Of a stretch of 64,000 nucleotides of DNA, positions 10,460 through 22,061 are shown in pieces. The position numbers and the translations under genes were made by a program. Source of the stretch: Penicillium oxalicum (lineage: Eukaryota > Ascomycota > Eurotiomycetes > Eurotiales > Aspergillaceae); contig NC_064653.1 of NCBI RefSeq assembly GCF_001723175.1, forward strand, positions 248,001-312,000, read 5' to 3'. The stretch's first letter is position 1. Every line of letters starts with the position of its first letter. The notes under the pieces are model-generated. The model searched no databases, was not told the origin of the DNA, and was given only the letters and a program-made list of their open reading frames with translations.

Positions 10460-12476
10460 TTATTGCGTCTCGAGCCGTCGGCGCAGCAAGTCTGCAAGAT
10501 TCGCATAAAAGCCGGGCTTCCCATCCTGCTGTCTCAAAACCTCATCCGCCACCTCTTTCGTCCACACATACTCGGAATGACAATTGTTCAATTCCAAGAG
10601 TCGTTGTCGCAGCCATTCCCGCTGAGTGGGGTCACCCATCTCAATCACCGCCATCAAAAGGGGCCATTGCAGGCGCCGTAACAGCCGAGGATCTGATGTG
10701 TACTGTTTGCGGGCCACGTCTACGATCCCGGCCAGAGCTTGCTTATGCAGAGGGCCCGGAGGGCTGTTGGGGCACAGCAGGCGGCGGTGGAAGATGATTT
10801 GTGCGTAAAAGGTACATACGCCCATGTGTATCGTATGCAGGGTTCGTCTTGCGGACACTCCGCCCGCAATTCTGGCCGTAATAAAAAGATCGGAGAATCG
10901 CTGTAAATTCGAGAAGGAAAGAAAAGACACACGAAACAAGGGTTAGTGAAAATGAAACTCAGTCGACAGTCATGACATGAGCGAGCGGAAGTGAAGGCAG
11001 GTTGCACGTACATCGCGGGTGGACAGCATTTCACGCAAAAGTGACTCGCTCGTCTCCACGCCGGTCCCCGACTCGACAAAGACCTTCCACGTTCGATGAC
11101 GAAAGCAGAACCCAGCATGGATCAATTCCAGCGCCCGATAGTTTTCGTTGTCATCGAGAACCTCCTGGTCTGGATATTGCTCGCCCCAGAAACATCGGGC
11201 CCACAAGCGCGCACAGCGATAAAGGTGATCTGGGTGCAAGGCCGGGTTTTGTGATTGGATCACGAAATCATTCAAGGATTCGGTCAGCCCCATCGGGCCA
11301 CAGCTTGCGTCCACGTATCTGGCCCTCCATGTATCAGCTGGAAAAGACACTAGCAATTTCAACGTGAAAAGACAAAAGAATTTCGCGAAAAAAACATTGA
11401 CAAATCGACGGATGGTCCACATACAGTGTCCAGAGCAGAAATTGCTCTGAGATGAAAGAGACCTTGGCTGGTTCAGACTCCCGCACAGATGACCCCTCTG
11501 CTGCGTCGGGCAGCATGAGCATGTCGTCGACGTTCCGCACGCGAAAGAGTTGTGGATGCGACTCCAGAAGCGATCGAATACCGTGGAGGTGTAACTGCAA
11601 ATGACGAATTGAGTGTCCAAACTGCCATTCATATGTCACCATCAAGAACATGGTGGCGAAAATGATCTCCAGCTCTGCAACGGAAACACTTTCTCTCGGA
11701 GCTTCGAGTAGCTGTCGGAATTCTTTGACGGCGAGACTGTAGTGATATCGGCCATGATCATCCGCCGTCGGCAGGCCAGGGGATCTCACGACGAGGCCCT
11801 GCCTATGCATGTCACTGGCAGCAATGGCAAGCAGCATTCGCATAATCACTTTATTCGTAGCGGCAGGTCCCTGGTAGAGGTACCAGAATGTGCTCCATTG
11901 CCAACCCTTCATATAGTAATAAACAATAGACGACGAGGGGAAATATTCGAAGTATTTGCGATCCGTCCTCGTCAGGGTCAGAGAGTTTGCGCACGTCAGA
12001 TCAGGCACGGTCAACGGTGTGCTCAAAGACGGGCAAAAGGAAGATTGTCCGACAGGTGGACAGAAAAGCCAACTCAATTGCGGTGACCGAGCATAGAGTA
12101 GATCCCCCGACCACGAGGCCGGCGACGAGTCACGAAGGCGCACATCTATGCTGCAAGGCGTCTCATCGCCGAATGAAGGTACTAGTACCGTATTTGGATC
12201 GAGATCATGGGTGGCTGGAGCTGGTTGGAGGGGACGAGCCTGCGCGCCACGTGCGCGCTTGACGGGGATTCCCCATTCGCAGTGGAGATTGAGATTGAGA
12301 CAGCGTGCGCAAACGGGGCGCTCTTCGCCACACTTTACTTTGCGGCGACGGCAGGTGCTGCAGCCTGAATTCGATCATTGAAGGAGTAAGCTTTCAATGC
12401 GCCCGATACGGATTTTTTTGTGTTTCGAAAAAAAAGATGGGGGGAGGACAACGGAGTTTGCACGAGGGGTTTCCAT
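10460..12476 (-). CDS. Zn(II)2Cys6 transcription factor (Fungal_trans_2-like)
   Basis: Nuclear DNA-binding regulator. Four exons were deduced: 12476-12464, 12364-11425, 11318-11012 and 10900-10460, giving 566 residues. The binuclear zinc cluster is complete: C6-x2-C9-x6-C16-x6-C23-x2-C26-x6-C33, with the basic stretch R-R-R-K-V-K. The body carries the fungal-specific regulatory domain (P-M-G-L-T-E-S-L; R-C-A-R-L-W-A-R-C-F-W-G-E-Q; R-A-L-E-L-I-H-A-G-F). Introns 2 and 3 have canonical donors (GTATGT, GTACGT). Exon 1 codes for only 13 nt and uses a weaker GTGCAA donor; its acceptor has a good GCTTAC branch site, so an intron is certain but the exact first exon is not. The gene is convergent with the DUF3237 gene and just downstream of the M20 amidohydrolase, which could be its target. 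That link is inference. Confidence 0.9.
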
Positions 12477-13126
12477 GCGGCGCAGAGTTCCAAGTAAGGA
12501 TGTAGAAGCACAGAGAGAGGTGTATGACCGACCATTCTTTGAGCGCGGAGCGTTCCGTCCGGACATAGAGGGTCAGAACAGCCCGCTCGTAACTTAGCAG
12601 ATCCCGAAAGACCAAAACAAAGGCATCGGGGGGAGTTCTAGAGATCGCGATCTGACGGCGGCAGCACTTAGCGCACGAGTGGGGAAGACAGACGGCGGTG
12701 GAGATTCGTCGGAGAAATGAGACGGTGTGACAGAGGCGTTCAACGGTGTCTGCGTCTTTTTGCGGGGATGACAGAGACTAGGAATGGAGGGCGTCTGCGA
12801 TTTCCGAACGAGCAATCTTCAAAGTTAAGGCGCTATCCGAGAGAAATCAAGCTGTAAAAATTCTAGCGGGACGATTGATCCTGCCAGGAGAATAGAAACA
12901 AGAAGAAAAAAGTTTAAAAAAATGAAAATGAAAAAATCGCTTTGCCGACTTCTTTGCCGGTGGAACGCCTCAGGCACCTAATTGATCTATGAGTTCCACA
13001 CGCTTGAAAAAAACACAGACTTGTTGGCAGCGACAAGAAAATCAATTCAAAGCTGAGATGTTCGCCAAAAGGGTTATCTTTGCAGTTCTCGACTCTTTCC
13101 ATCACTGGTGAAGGAAGTTTTAAACT
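12477..13126. other. Intergenic between regulator and amidohydrolase
   Basis: About 650 bp forming the 5' flank of the zinc-cluster gene and the 3' flank of the M20 gene. No coding sequence or RNA gene is recognised. A- and T-rich runs occur at 12426-12440 and 12900-12945. Confidence 0.5.
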
Positions 13127-14806
13127 TTAATCCTCGCGCTCGATCTCTTCCTTCCATTGTCGATACGCCGTCTCGAAGAGAGCATCGTTGGTGAGCATGT
13201 CCCATCCGATCAGGGCGAGGGATTTCCCGACCAGCAACGCTTCTGTGTGCGCTTCATCGGTGCCGGCCGACTCGGTGTATGCTGGATGATGCGGAAAGAC
13301 CTTGTCGACTGTGGGGATTCCAAACATTGTGTGCAAGGTTGGAGTGACGTAGCTCACGTTACCTGGGAAAAAAAGAAACACCCGAACGGTTAGTGCCGAA
13401 GCATGATGGGGTTGCCCACTCTTCCAGAACCCTTCAAGAAGATCTATTGGATTGCCCGCGCTCACCAATATCAGAAGAGGCAGTAAGAACTTTGTCGTGC
13501 CGTTTGAGCACTTTCCGCCCGTAGTGGTCCATATGGACCTGATATCTCTCGCAGAGCACGTCGTTCAGCCGTACATCGGTATACAGTTCGTCTCTAGAAA
13601 GATTGGAGGATTCAACGTGAGCAACCAATGGTCCAAGCATAAGATGATGTTGTTTCAACGTAAGAAAGTCAGGGCTCACTCGTTGATCTGAACAGAACAG
13701 CCCGTTGCCAGCGCGCCCGCTTCGATGCAATGCCGCACCCTGGCCACGAGAGCATTCAAGCTGCCGAGCGAAGGACTTCGAACCTGCCAGAATGCTTTGG
13801 TGTAGGATGGGATCACATTGGCAATTTTGGGAGTATCCATAAATGCACAGTGCACTCGTTGCTCTGGCATGAGCTGTTGGCGTAGGACCGCCACGTTGTT
13901 GTAAGACATGACCAAGGCGTCCAGGGCGTTGACACCATCCCATGGATTGCCCCCCGCATGGGCACCTTTCCCCTGGAACTCGCAATGAATGTTTTTTCGC
14001 GCGTTCATCAGAGTACCCGCGATGCCGTCCGCGGGCTCTTGACCGGGGAACAACTTTTTGGGCCCGGAGTGTCTAGAGGACGCATTTACTCGAAATTAGC
14101 CACTTTTTTTTCTTTCTTTTTTTTTTTTTTCAAATCTTCGTTTCACGCCGCCGCTGTGCGTGTGAAGTGACTCACGCCATGAGACATATGTCCACATTTT
14201 GGAAGGCACCCGCATCAATAAGCAGCGCCTTGCCTCCCCCATTCTCTTCCGCCGGGGTGCCGAGCAATCGAGTGCGTCCAGGAATACCAAACTTCTTCAA
14301 CGCGAAAGAGAGGGCTAGGAATGCAGTGATGCTGCTGGTCGCGATCAAATTATGCCCACAGGCATGTCCAATCCCTACGCATCTTTGTTAGCCACGAGAA
14401 ACCGTCCCCCGGCACAGTTGGGAGTCCAACCTGGTAAGGCGTCGTATTCCGCGTTGAAATTGATCAGTCGTCCACCAGATCCACTGGATGCTTCAAAAGA
14501 GGTCTTCAGACCATAGGCGTGCCGCGTGACTGCGAAACCTTGATTCTCCAGAAATGAGCAGATTGTGTCGTGGGCATGATGCTCTTCAAACGCCAGCTCC
14601 GGATTAGACCAGATCTGTCGGCCAAATCTTGTCAGAGAACCACCGACTCGCTCGCTGAGCGCAAGGTGAAAGTTTACACATCACGGAATCAAGAGAAATG
14701 GGGCACCAACCTCGTGGTTTATTTTTCGCAGCGATTGTTGCAATTCATCAATAGCAGCATCGACGGCCGCACGCACTTCATTTATCTGTACAGTGGAAGC
14801 TGTCAT
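13127..14806 (-). CDS. M20 family metal-dependent amidohydrolase (aminoacylase-1-like 2 / PM20D2 type)
   Basis: Zinc-dependent hydrolase of the M20D branch, which cleaves amide or peptide bonds of small N-acyl amino acids or dipeptides; the substrate here is unknown. Six exons give 411 residues: 14806-14711, 14614-14431, 14374-14176, 14072-13680, 13593-13466 and 13362-13127. Key motifs are N-P-E-L-A-F-E-E near residue 35, N-A-E-Y-D-A-L-P-G-I-G-H-A-C-G-H-N (metal ligands), G-T-P-A-E-E-N-G-G-G-K (catalytic glutamate), the dimerisation-domain segment G-K-G-A-H-A-G-G-N-P-W-D-G-V-N-A, and the C-terminal F-P-H-H-P. No signal peptide is present, so a cytosolic location is likely. Introns 1 and 2 use slightly unusual GTTGG donors; the others are GTGAGT/GTGAGC. 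It shares an upstream region of 1.3 kb with the divergent MFS transporter, suggesting joint uptake and breakdown of one compound. Confidence 0.9.
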
Positions 14807-16130
14807 GACGTTGACTAGAGGCAGATAAACCACGGGACTCCCAATGTCGAATGCAAGAGTGCAAGAGTTTGACTTGTTTACAAAGAGGGTACTCTGCCTA
14901 CTCTCCTTTTATGTGCCGAAGACATTGACATTGAGCGTCAACAACAAACTGTGTGGCGTCACATCCGAGGCACCCGCGTCGCACATGGTCCTGTATGACT
15001 TGCAAGGGGGGGGGAATTGAAATGATTGAGTCTGGGACTCGCTTGCATTGGATCTGTTGCCGAGATGGCCGAGAGCGATGGATCGCCACCCGCTTGTACG
15101 AAGCGCTCAAGGATATCTGTCAGCCCGTCGGCAAAATACCGATTTGATGATGACAATACAATGCGAGAGATTTAGGAACGTGGTGCCTCGGAATGGATGG
15201 TCCCTGCTAGTGTAGATCTAAAGTCCAAAAAAGCACGCGGAATCAGCCATCGACTCGTCGAATGTCCAAGATAAGCGCTATCCGAGCTTCGCGGCATCAT
15301 TGATGGGAGTTTCGCTATCTTCCCTATCATTCACATCGACCGCGAATCTCCATTGGAAATAAGGACCTCTACGACCCAGGTCCGCACCAATAGGTTGGAG
15401 AAGCAAAAAAAGGCCTCGGACAAAAAAACAGATAAAGAATTCTGGACTCTTGGCCTATCGGCCGGCAGCGACGAACTTGTGGCAGATATAGTAGCCGACA
15501 TTCAGCCCAATTGGCTGAATTGCCGACGCGATAGCATATCGTCATGTAGGACCCTTGATCCCCAAGATCTCCCCGCATTTACAATTCCAGATGATGACGG
15601 TGATCAGCTCAAGCTATGCTTATCACTCCCCGCCATCTCCTCAAGTTACCTTGAAGTTGTTGTCCAGGCGTGGGGTTACGGTTGCTCTAGGATTGCCGAT
15701 ATCTTTATCCGCCCATGGTGGGCCCGCGCCCTAATCGCTGGTGTGGCGTGCCCAGTCGTTCAGTTCGCCCAGAGTTGGCTGCCGACGAAAAAGTCAAATT
15801 AGAGAGGATCGTGACAAGATTTCCGTGCCAGCTCGTGACGAGCACCTGCGAGGATGAGACATCGGATTCCGCGCTGTGAGGAAGCATAAGTCGGAAGAGC
15901 TAGTTTTGCTCTGTTGCGCAGCAGTCAAGCACCGTCCCTCTATCATCGCAAGGCTGAGGGGTGCATTTAAGTACAAGGCTCTCTGGCAGTTCAATTCGGA
16001 AAAAAGATCATTGAAATTCATCTCCAAACGTCTTCATTCCTGATTATCTCCCCCATTGACTCCAATTGCTTGGATTGACCTGGTCTTCCGTCCTTTCACA
16101 CTTCTGCTATATCCGCAGCACTTGGGCATC
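14807..16130. other. Divergent promoter region, M20 gene / MFS gene
   Basis: About 1.3 kb between two divergent starts. A 149-codon plus-strand frame at 15353-15802 has no recognisable domain and was not called. The stretch probably holds both promoters. Confidence 0.5.
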
Positions 16131-17954
16131 ATGGAGAAAAGGCAGGCACCATCAGCAGGGGGCGCCGCTGAGCTTGCTGAAACCAAAATCCAGTCAACGC
16201 TGGTGGCCCGCGATGTAGATATTGGACAGATTCTCGAGACACATGCGACGCCTGAGATGGAACGAAAGGTCCTATTGAAGCTGGATCTCTAGTAAGTGGC
16301 GACGAGGTCATCAAGTCAAATGCACATCAACTGCCCCTTGCTAATCCGTTTCTACCCTTTTCCACCCTAGCCTCATTCCCCTCATGGGATTCTGCTATAT
16401 GCTCCAATATATGGACAAGCTTGCGCTCAGCCAGGCCACCCTGTTCAATCTGACAGAGGATCTGGTATGACTCTTCCCCTTCCAGGAAATCCCAACATGG
16501 GGAATCTCCGTGTAGAAATTAACTGGCTAACACTGCAGGTGCCTGCTTTACCCAAATCCAGAACCTAAAGGGCAAAGAATACAACTGGGCCTCGGCGATC
16601 TTCTACTTTGGCTATTTTGCATGGAGTTGGCCAAGCTCGTATCTCATTGTGCGTCTTCCTCTGGGGAAGTACCTCGGCGCTGCAGTCTTTGTCTGGGGGG
16701 GTGTTCTCATGTGTCATGCAGCATGCACCTCATTCAGCACCCTGATGGCAGCTCGTTTCTTCCTCGGAGTCGGAGAAGCGTCCATTGCCCCCGGATTTGC
16801 CATGATCACGGGCATGTTCTACAAACGAGAGGAACAGCCAGCTCGACAAGCCGCGTGGTTTGTCGGCAATTCCATCGCAACGGTGATCGGGGGCCTCGTG
16901 GCATATGGGATCGGGCTGATTCAGAACCCCATTGTGAATAGCTGGCAGCTCTTGTTCCTCGTTCTGGGAGCAGTCACCTCCGGCTATGGCGTGATTCTCC
17001 TCTTTTTACTCCCGGATTCGCCAACCCAGGCCGTCTTCTTAACCAAGACCGAACGATCCGTCGCCATTCAGCGAACCCTGCAGAACAAGACGGGAGTCAT
17101 GGACACTGGGAAGTTCCGATGGAATCAGGTTTTTCTGGCCATGAAAGATCCCCAGACATGGTTCCTCGTCTTGTACACATTCTGCGTGAACCTCTGTAAC
17201 GGAGGTATCACGAGCTTTGCCTCGATCATCATTGCCGGATTCGGATTTTCTAACCTCAAGGCCCTGCTCATTCAAATGCCCCTGGGAGCCGCCCAGCTGG
17301 TCTTTCTCATTCTTACTTCGGGCATTGCGACCTTATTCCACAACACGCGAATTCTCATGATGATTTTAAACACGGTCACTTCGATGATTGGCATGGTTCT
17401 CATCTGGAAGCTGGAAAGCGACGATCGTGCGGGCCGGATGGCGGGTCTGTGTCTGGGAGCTGTCTTTGCCGCCAACATCCCTCTGTCCTTGAGTTTGATC
17501 AGTTCCAATGTGGCCGGCTTTACCAAGAAAAGCACCGTCAGCGCGTTGATGTTTGTGGCATACTGCGTTGGCAATATTGTTGGACCACAATTTTTTGTGC
17601 CTGCAGAGAAACCAAGCTATTCAGTAAGTGTGGCTTTTCCTCTTTCCTTTTTCCTTTTTTTTTCTTTCTTCAATCTCTCATCTTTCTTCGGGTCAACTCC
17701 CGACGGGGAAAAAATCCACATTCAGACTCAGACTCTGACCACATCTACTGTAGACGGGCATCAAAGCGTCCATGGCAGGCTTGGTTCTTGGCGTTTTCTT
17801 TTTGACCTGCTTATACGTCTTTTATGTGTGGGAGAATCGTCGCCGCGACCGGCTGTACGGCACCCCAGAGCACTTTACCGAGACGGAAGAGCTGCAGGAT
17901 GAGCTCTCCAACAAAACCGACCAGGAGATTGAAAGCTTCCGATACGTTCTATGA
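16131..17954 (+). CDS. MFS transporter, Dal5/Tna1-like anion:cation symporter family
   Basis: Plasma-membrane permease of about 12 transmembrane helices; the family imports allantoate, nicotinate, pantothenate and similar organic anions. Four exons (16131-16291, 16371-16464, 16562-17623, 17754-17954) encode 505 residues. The N-terminal cytosolic tail of about 55 residues leads into Y-L-I-P-L-M-G-F-C-Y-M-L-Q-Y-M-D-K, typical of the first helix and loop of this family. Further signatures are E-Y-N-W-A-S-A-I-F-Y-F-G-Y, R-F-F-L-G-V-G-E-A and P-G-F-A-M-I-T-G-M-F-Y-K-R-E-E-Q. The acceptor of intron 2 was placed at 16561 because the nearer CAG at 16539 puts exon 3 out of frame; a GCTAAC branch site lies upstream. 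The stop is 78 bp from the stop of the convergent flavoprotein gene. Confidence 0.93.
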
Positions 17955-18032
17955 AAATATCAACCATTAAGGAATTGTGAATGATATTACAATATGATTA
18001 TGATGATGACTCATTTATACTCCAGGCGCGCG

Positions 18033-19799
18033 TTATGTCTGCTTGTTCTTCCCTCGCTTGTATCGGGTACCGTGGCAGACAAGCAAGTACTTTGAGAAAA
18101 AGTCCTCGGCAAAGTCGTCAAATGGTTCGTAGGTGGCGCCCAGCTGATACGCCGCTGCGATACCAGAAATGCAGGCGATTTCATGCATGTTCTAGGTAAA
18201 TTGTCAGCAAGAAGATGAAGAACTTGCTTTCGCTTTTTTTTTTCTTTTGAATTGTGTTGGTATAAACCGGAAGAGGCCTTTCAGAACTTACCACCATGGT
18301 CCAACTGCCAGCATACAAGGTATGATTTTGCCCATTGATGAACATCATCCCCGGTACAACTCGGAGGTAGTGCTGCCACCTGTGTCCGAATTGGTGCCAC
18401 CACTTGCGCGCGATGATCTTGGACGGATCGATATCGTTCCAGGTCCATAGATGCTTCTGTTGATCATTCAAGAAAATAGTTTGAAAGACGTGTTCTTCCA
18501 GTGGACGAGGCTCGCTGCCTTCGCCGAGATTCTCACGGAATTGATGCTGGTAATGCGTACAATCGAAGCCCATCTCGATCTTGTCCGGATCCGACTTGTA
18601 CCCGTGAATGAAATACATGGGGCTGAACCCCTGCCAACCATCCTTCTCGCATCGGCGCGACTGTTCAGCAAAACTAATCTGGTCCTTGCGTTCCCGCGTT
18701 GAGGGTTCCGCTGTTAAGGAAGGGTTATACTTGGCCTCGAAAATACTTTGGAAATAATCCGAATCGGAGTGGGTGATGGTGATATCGTTGAAAAACTTGA
18801 CGCCGCCAAGGACGTACTTTTCACGCCAGGTAGCGTTGCGGTCTAACATCTTCTTGGCTTCATCGGCGGGGCAGCAAAGGACCATCTCGTCAAAGACTTC
18901 TGGAGGGCCTGCCGGGGCTGCGCTCTCATGCTCCGAGGTTTTCTGGTGCACCTGGAGAACCACGCCATTCTTGCCACGCTCCAGGATTGCCACCGATGAG
19001 TTCAGGCGGATATTCACCCCCTTGGCGCGGAGGTCTTTGGCCCAATCTCGATAGAAGTTCGCCAGGTTCGGGAAAGTGTACATTTCAGGCAGATTGGGGA
19101 GTAAGGTGTCTGGGTCATATTCCCACAGTCTCATCTGGGGATCATCAAACAGACGCTCCAGGAGCACACTCGAGACGTTGGGTGTCTGGTTCCCGGTTCC
19201 GAGGAAGAGCGCGAGCAGCGGCAAGACCATCTTGTTGTTAAAATCGTCGCTGAAGCGGAACAGTTTCAGAATGACCTTAACGGGCATCACCCCCAGGATT
19301 GGCATGAGGTACTTGATCGACTTCAACACGCTGCCTAGTCGTTTGATCTCCTTCGAATGCTGGTCCACCAGCGGACTCGGGAACACGTTGGTCCAGAAGT
19401 TGTCTCGTCCCTTGCCAAAGGCCACCTGGAGCTTTACTTTCTGCGGTTCATGGCCATACTGACGGAAGAAGCGAAACGTATGTCGAAAGATGGCCGAGCC
19501 ACCTTGCACTCCGTCGTTCAGCCAGCTGGCACCGTATTTCTTCTCATCGATGGAAATCGAGGTCGCCTGGCCACCAGTCTGAGATTCCGGATCAAACATA
19601 GTCACCTCGAATCTGTCGGGGTGATTGGCCAAGGTCGCCGCACATGACTGTAATTGACAGCAAACAAAATAGAAGGGTTAGCATTCAGTGTAATCTATCT
19701 CGCAACGGTCGCAAATCTTGTCGCTTCTAGGAGGCTGCGTACCATGCCAGCCGCACCAGCGCCGATAATTGCTACTCTCTTCTTTCGACCCTCTGGCAT
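18033..19799 (-). CDS. FAD/NAD(P)-binding flavoprotein, amine oxidase-like (COG2907 type)
   Basis: Predicted FAD-dependent oxidoreductase of unknown substrate. Three exons (19799-19743, 19647-18292, 18191-18033) encode 523 residues. Exon 1 is short and ends right after the dinucleotide-binding motif: R-V-A-I-I-G-A-G-A-A-G-M (G13, G15, G18). Exon 2 continues with the helix and the F-E-V-T-M-F-D strand. A C-terminal G-S-W-T-M-V-N-M-H-E-I-A motif, completed across the last intron, is the FAD-contacting end typical of this group. The introns use GTACGC and GTAAGT donors, and the first has a GCTAAC branch site. No signal peptide is present. It converges with the MFS gene and may belong to the same catabolic neighbourhood; that is inference. 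Confidence 0.88.
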
Positions 19800-20751
19800 A
19801 GTGGAATTTTTCTTTGGCAATCTTAGAACGGGGGAGGAAGTAGGTCCAAGGATGAAGGATCAGACACGAAGCATAGACGTGTCAAAGTCACCTGCAGACT
19901 TCCTCCTATTAAGGCCCCGAGTCCTCCTGAGTCAGGCGAGAATGATGGCAGCATGGAGTCATGAACCAAACCCCCCGGTCGCATGTCCATGATGAACGAT
20001 GAACGATGAACAATCCTGTTGCGACGCGAATACGCTCATTCCAATCCATGGTGCCAGGTGATGTCACGAGCGATCCCTCCGTGCGATGGGCCAATTGGGC
20101 AGCCGCCTGGGGCCGGAGTCGCTGAATCAGCTCTCCACTCTTCGCATCCCCGAGAGGAACTGCACGCGCGAAGAAAAAAAAAGAAAGGAAAATCAAGCTG
20201 CGTGCAGCGTTCGATCGATCTGGTTTCCATGGGTCTTGGACCGCAATCTCATCTGATTTCATCGGGAGATCTGGTCGATAAAGTTTGACTGCTTATTATT
20301 AGCGTGGGTTCGCGGGGGGCTCGAGCTCCCCTGCCTGCGATGATGCTGGGCGCAGCTCTCTCTTCGCTCCTCGAGCGTCTCGATAAATATAACATACAAG
20401 CAAGTCAAGGGCCAAGGTGACGACGCAAAATACCCTGCCTAGATACAGAAAACAATTTGCACGTGGTGGTGAGTGATGTTGAACACTCATCATCTTGAAA
20501 AGGTGGACATAACAGAGAACCCGATTCCACCAATGAAGCACTGCGGCTTTGAATTATGCACCAACTACTGAATCCTGTCTAAAGGTCTACCAGCCACACA
20601 TCAAGTCCACGATCAGACAGAAGCAAGTTCGATCCTCCAGTGGCAGTCGGCAGGCCCCTTGCTGTTCTGACAGGATAACCACTACATCCTTCCATATCTT
20701 TTCCCCCGGGCGCGTGATACCCCACTTCGGTCACTCACAGCTTAAACTTCT
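19800..20751. other. Intergenic, no gene recognised
   Basis: About 950 bp holding the flavoprotein promoter and the 3' flank of the polygalacturonase gene. A short direct repeat (GATGAAC three times, near 19991-20010) is visible. No coding region is supported. Confidence 0.5.
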
Positions 20752-22061
20752 TCAACACGAGGCCCCCGTAGGAACGTTCTCACAGTTGGTGCTCGACTTT
20801 CCACCGGTGATCTTCACGTCACTCCAGGTCCATCCGCTGCAGCTACCACTACCGCACAGGATGTAGATCTCATGGGCACTGGAAGTCACGGTCCCCGTCA
20901 CATCTGTCACGGTCAATCCGGTGATGGGCACGCCCGTGGTCGGAGTCCCCGTGGGCGAGCCGTTCTCATAATCCTGCTCTACAACCAGGCCATACTCGGT
21001 GATGCCGGACAGCTGGATGTTGGAGAAAGTCACCCCGCTCACAGAGCCCGTGGCCTGGTACACCGTTTTGATTCGAACGCCGTTGGCGGAGTTGCTCACG
21101 GTGGACTCGGTGATAGTCACGTTCTTAACGACATTGTTGTCGCGACCGCCAACCGAGCCGATCGACAGGCCATGGCCACCAGAACAGGTTCCACCGCTGA
21201 AGTAAATGTTCTACACGATGAAAAGGAAGAAGGGAGAAGCCCTCCCCCCTCATAGGTCCCCAGATTAGCACGCCATTACGACAGAAACCATTTCATGAAC
21301 GGGCGGATTCATACCTGACCCGAGTTGATCGCCAGACAGTCATCCTGATTCTTGACCACGGCACCCTCAATCGTCACGCCATTGGAGTTACTAATGTCGA
21401 ACCCATCGGTGTTGTGACCGCCGTTGCTGTCGCCCGCTGAGTTATCAATGTGGACGCCAATGACTGCAAGGTTGTCCGACTGAATGCTGAAGGCCTGCAC
21501 CGGAGTGTTCATGATTGAGAGCCCGGTGATGGTTGAATCATCCAAGGAATGGGCATAGAAGAATTTGGGCTTGGTCTTGCCACCGTTGGTACCCTTTCCA
21601 TCCCACCAGCGGGCACCGCCAGCATCAATGACGGCGCCCGGGGCGCCCTGGACGGTGATCTGAGACCCCGACACCTTGATCAGCGGCCCCGCCCACTCTT
21701 TGTACCCAAAGGTGGTCGTGCCTTCAAAAGTGACCTATGTGCCCCATCGTTCACGTCAGCTCTTACATGCTATGCACGGCTCCGCCACGAGCCAAGAACC
21801 GCCTCGTATAGGAAGGTTTCATACCTTGGTTCCGGTCTTTAGGCCAGTCAGATCCAGAGTCTGACCCGCAGGCACAGCAACATTGCTGAGAAAAATATTC
21901 GAGCAAGAGGCCTTGCCAGCGATGGCACTGGCGGCCGAGGTGAAGGTGCAGGTTGAAGAAGATCTCTCGGTCAAATCCAGGACCTGCGAGGGAGCGGGTG
22001 CTGCAGAGACTAGCCCAGCAGCCAGCATGGCCACAGCCAATTGTTGGAGGTAGGATGGCAT
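20752..22061 (-). CDS. GH28 endopolygalacturonase
   Basis: Secreted pectinase that hydrolyses internal alpha-1,4 bonds of polygalacturonate with inversion. Three exons (22061-21825, 21734-21315, 21210-20752) encode 371 residues, the usual length of fungal endo-PGs. A signal peptide (about 1-20) is followed by a short propeptide. All four GH28 signatures are present: N187-T-D189, the D210-D211 pair in Q-D-D-C-L-A, G-G-H232-G-L-S and R265-I-K267. The cysteines of the fungal endo-type fold are present, including the C-terminal pair. Introns are 90 and 104 bp with GTATGA donors. A TATA-like TACATAAAG lies near 22252 on the minus strand. Exo-PG is unlikely because the length and signature spacing match endo-enzymes. 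Confidence 0.95.

Noticed and set aside
15353..15802. 149-codon plus-strand frame between the M20 and MFS genes
   Set aside because: No motif, no splice partners found, and it lies in the divergent promoter region.
16540..16561. Alternative acceptor for MFS intron 2 at the CAG ending at 16538
   Set aside because: It leads to a stop after nine codons; the CAG ending at 16561 keeps the frame and restores the family pattern.
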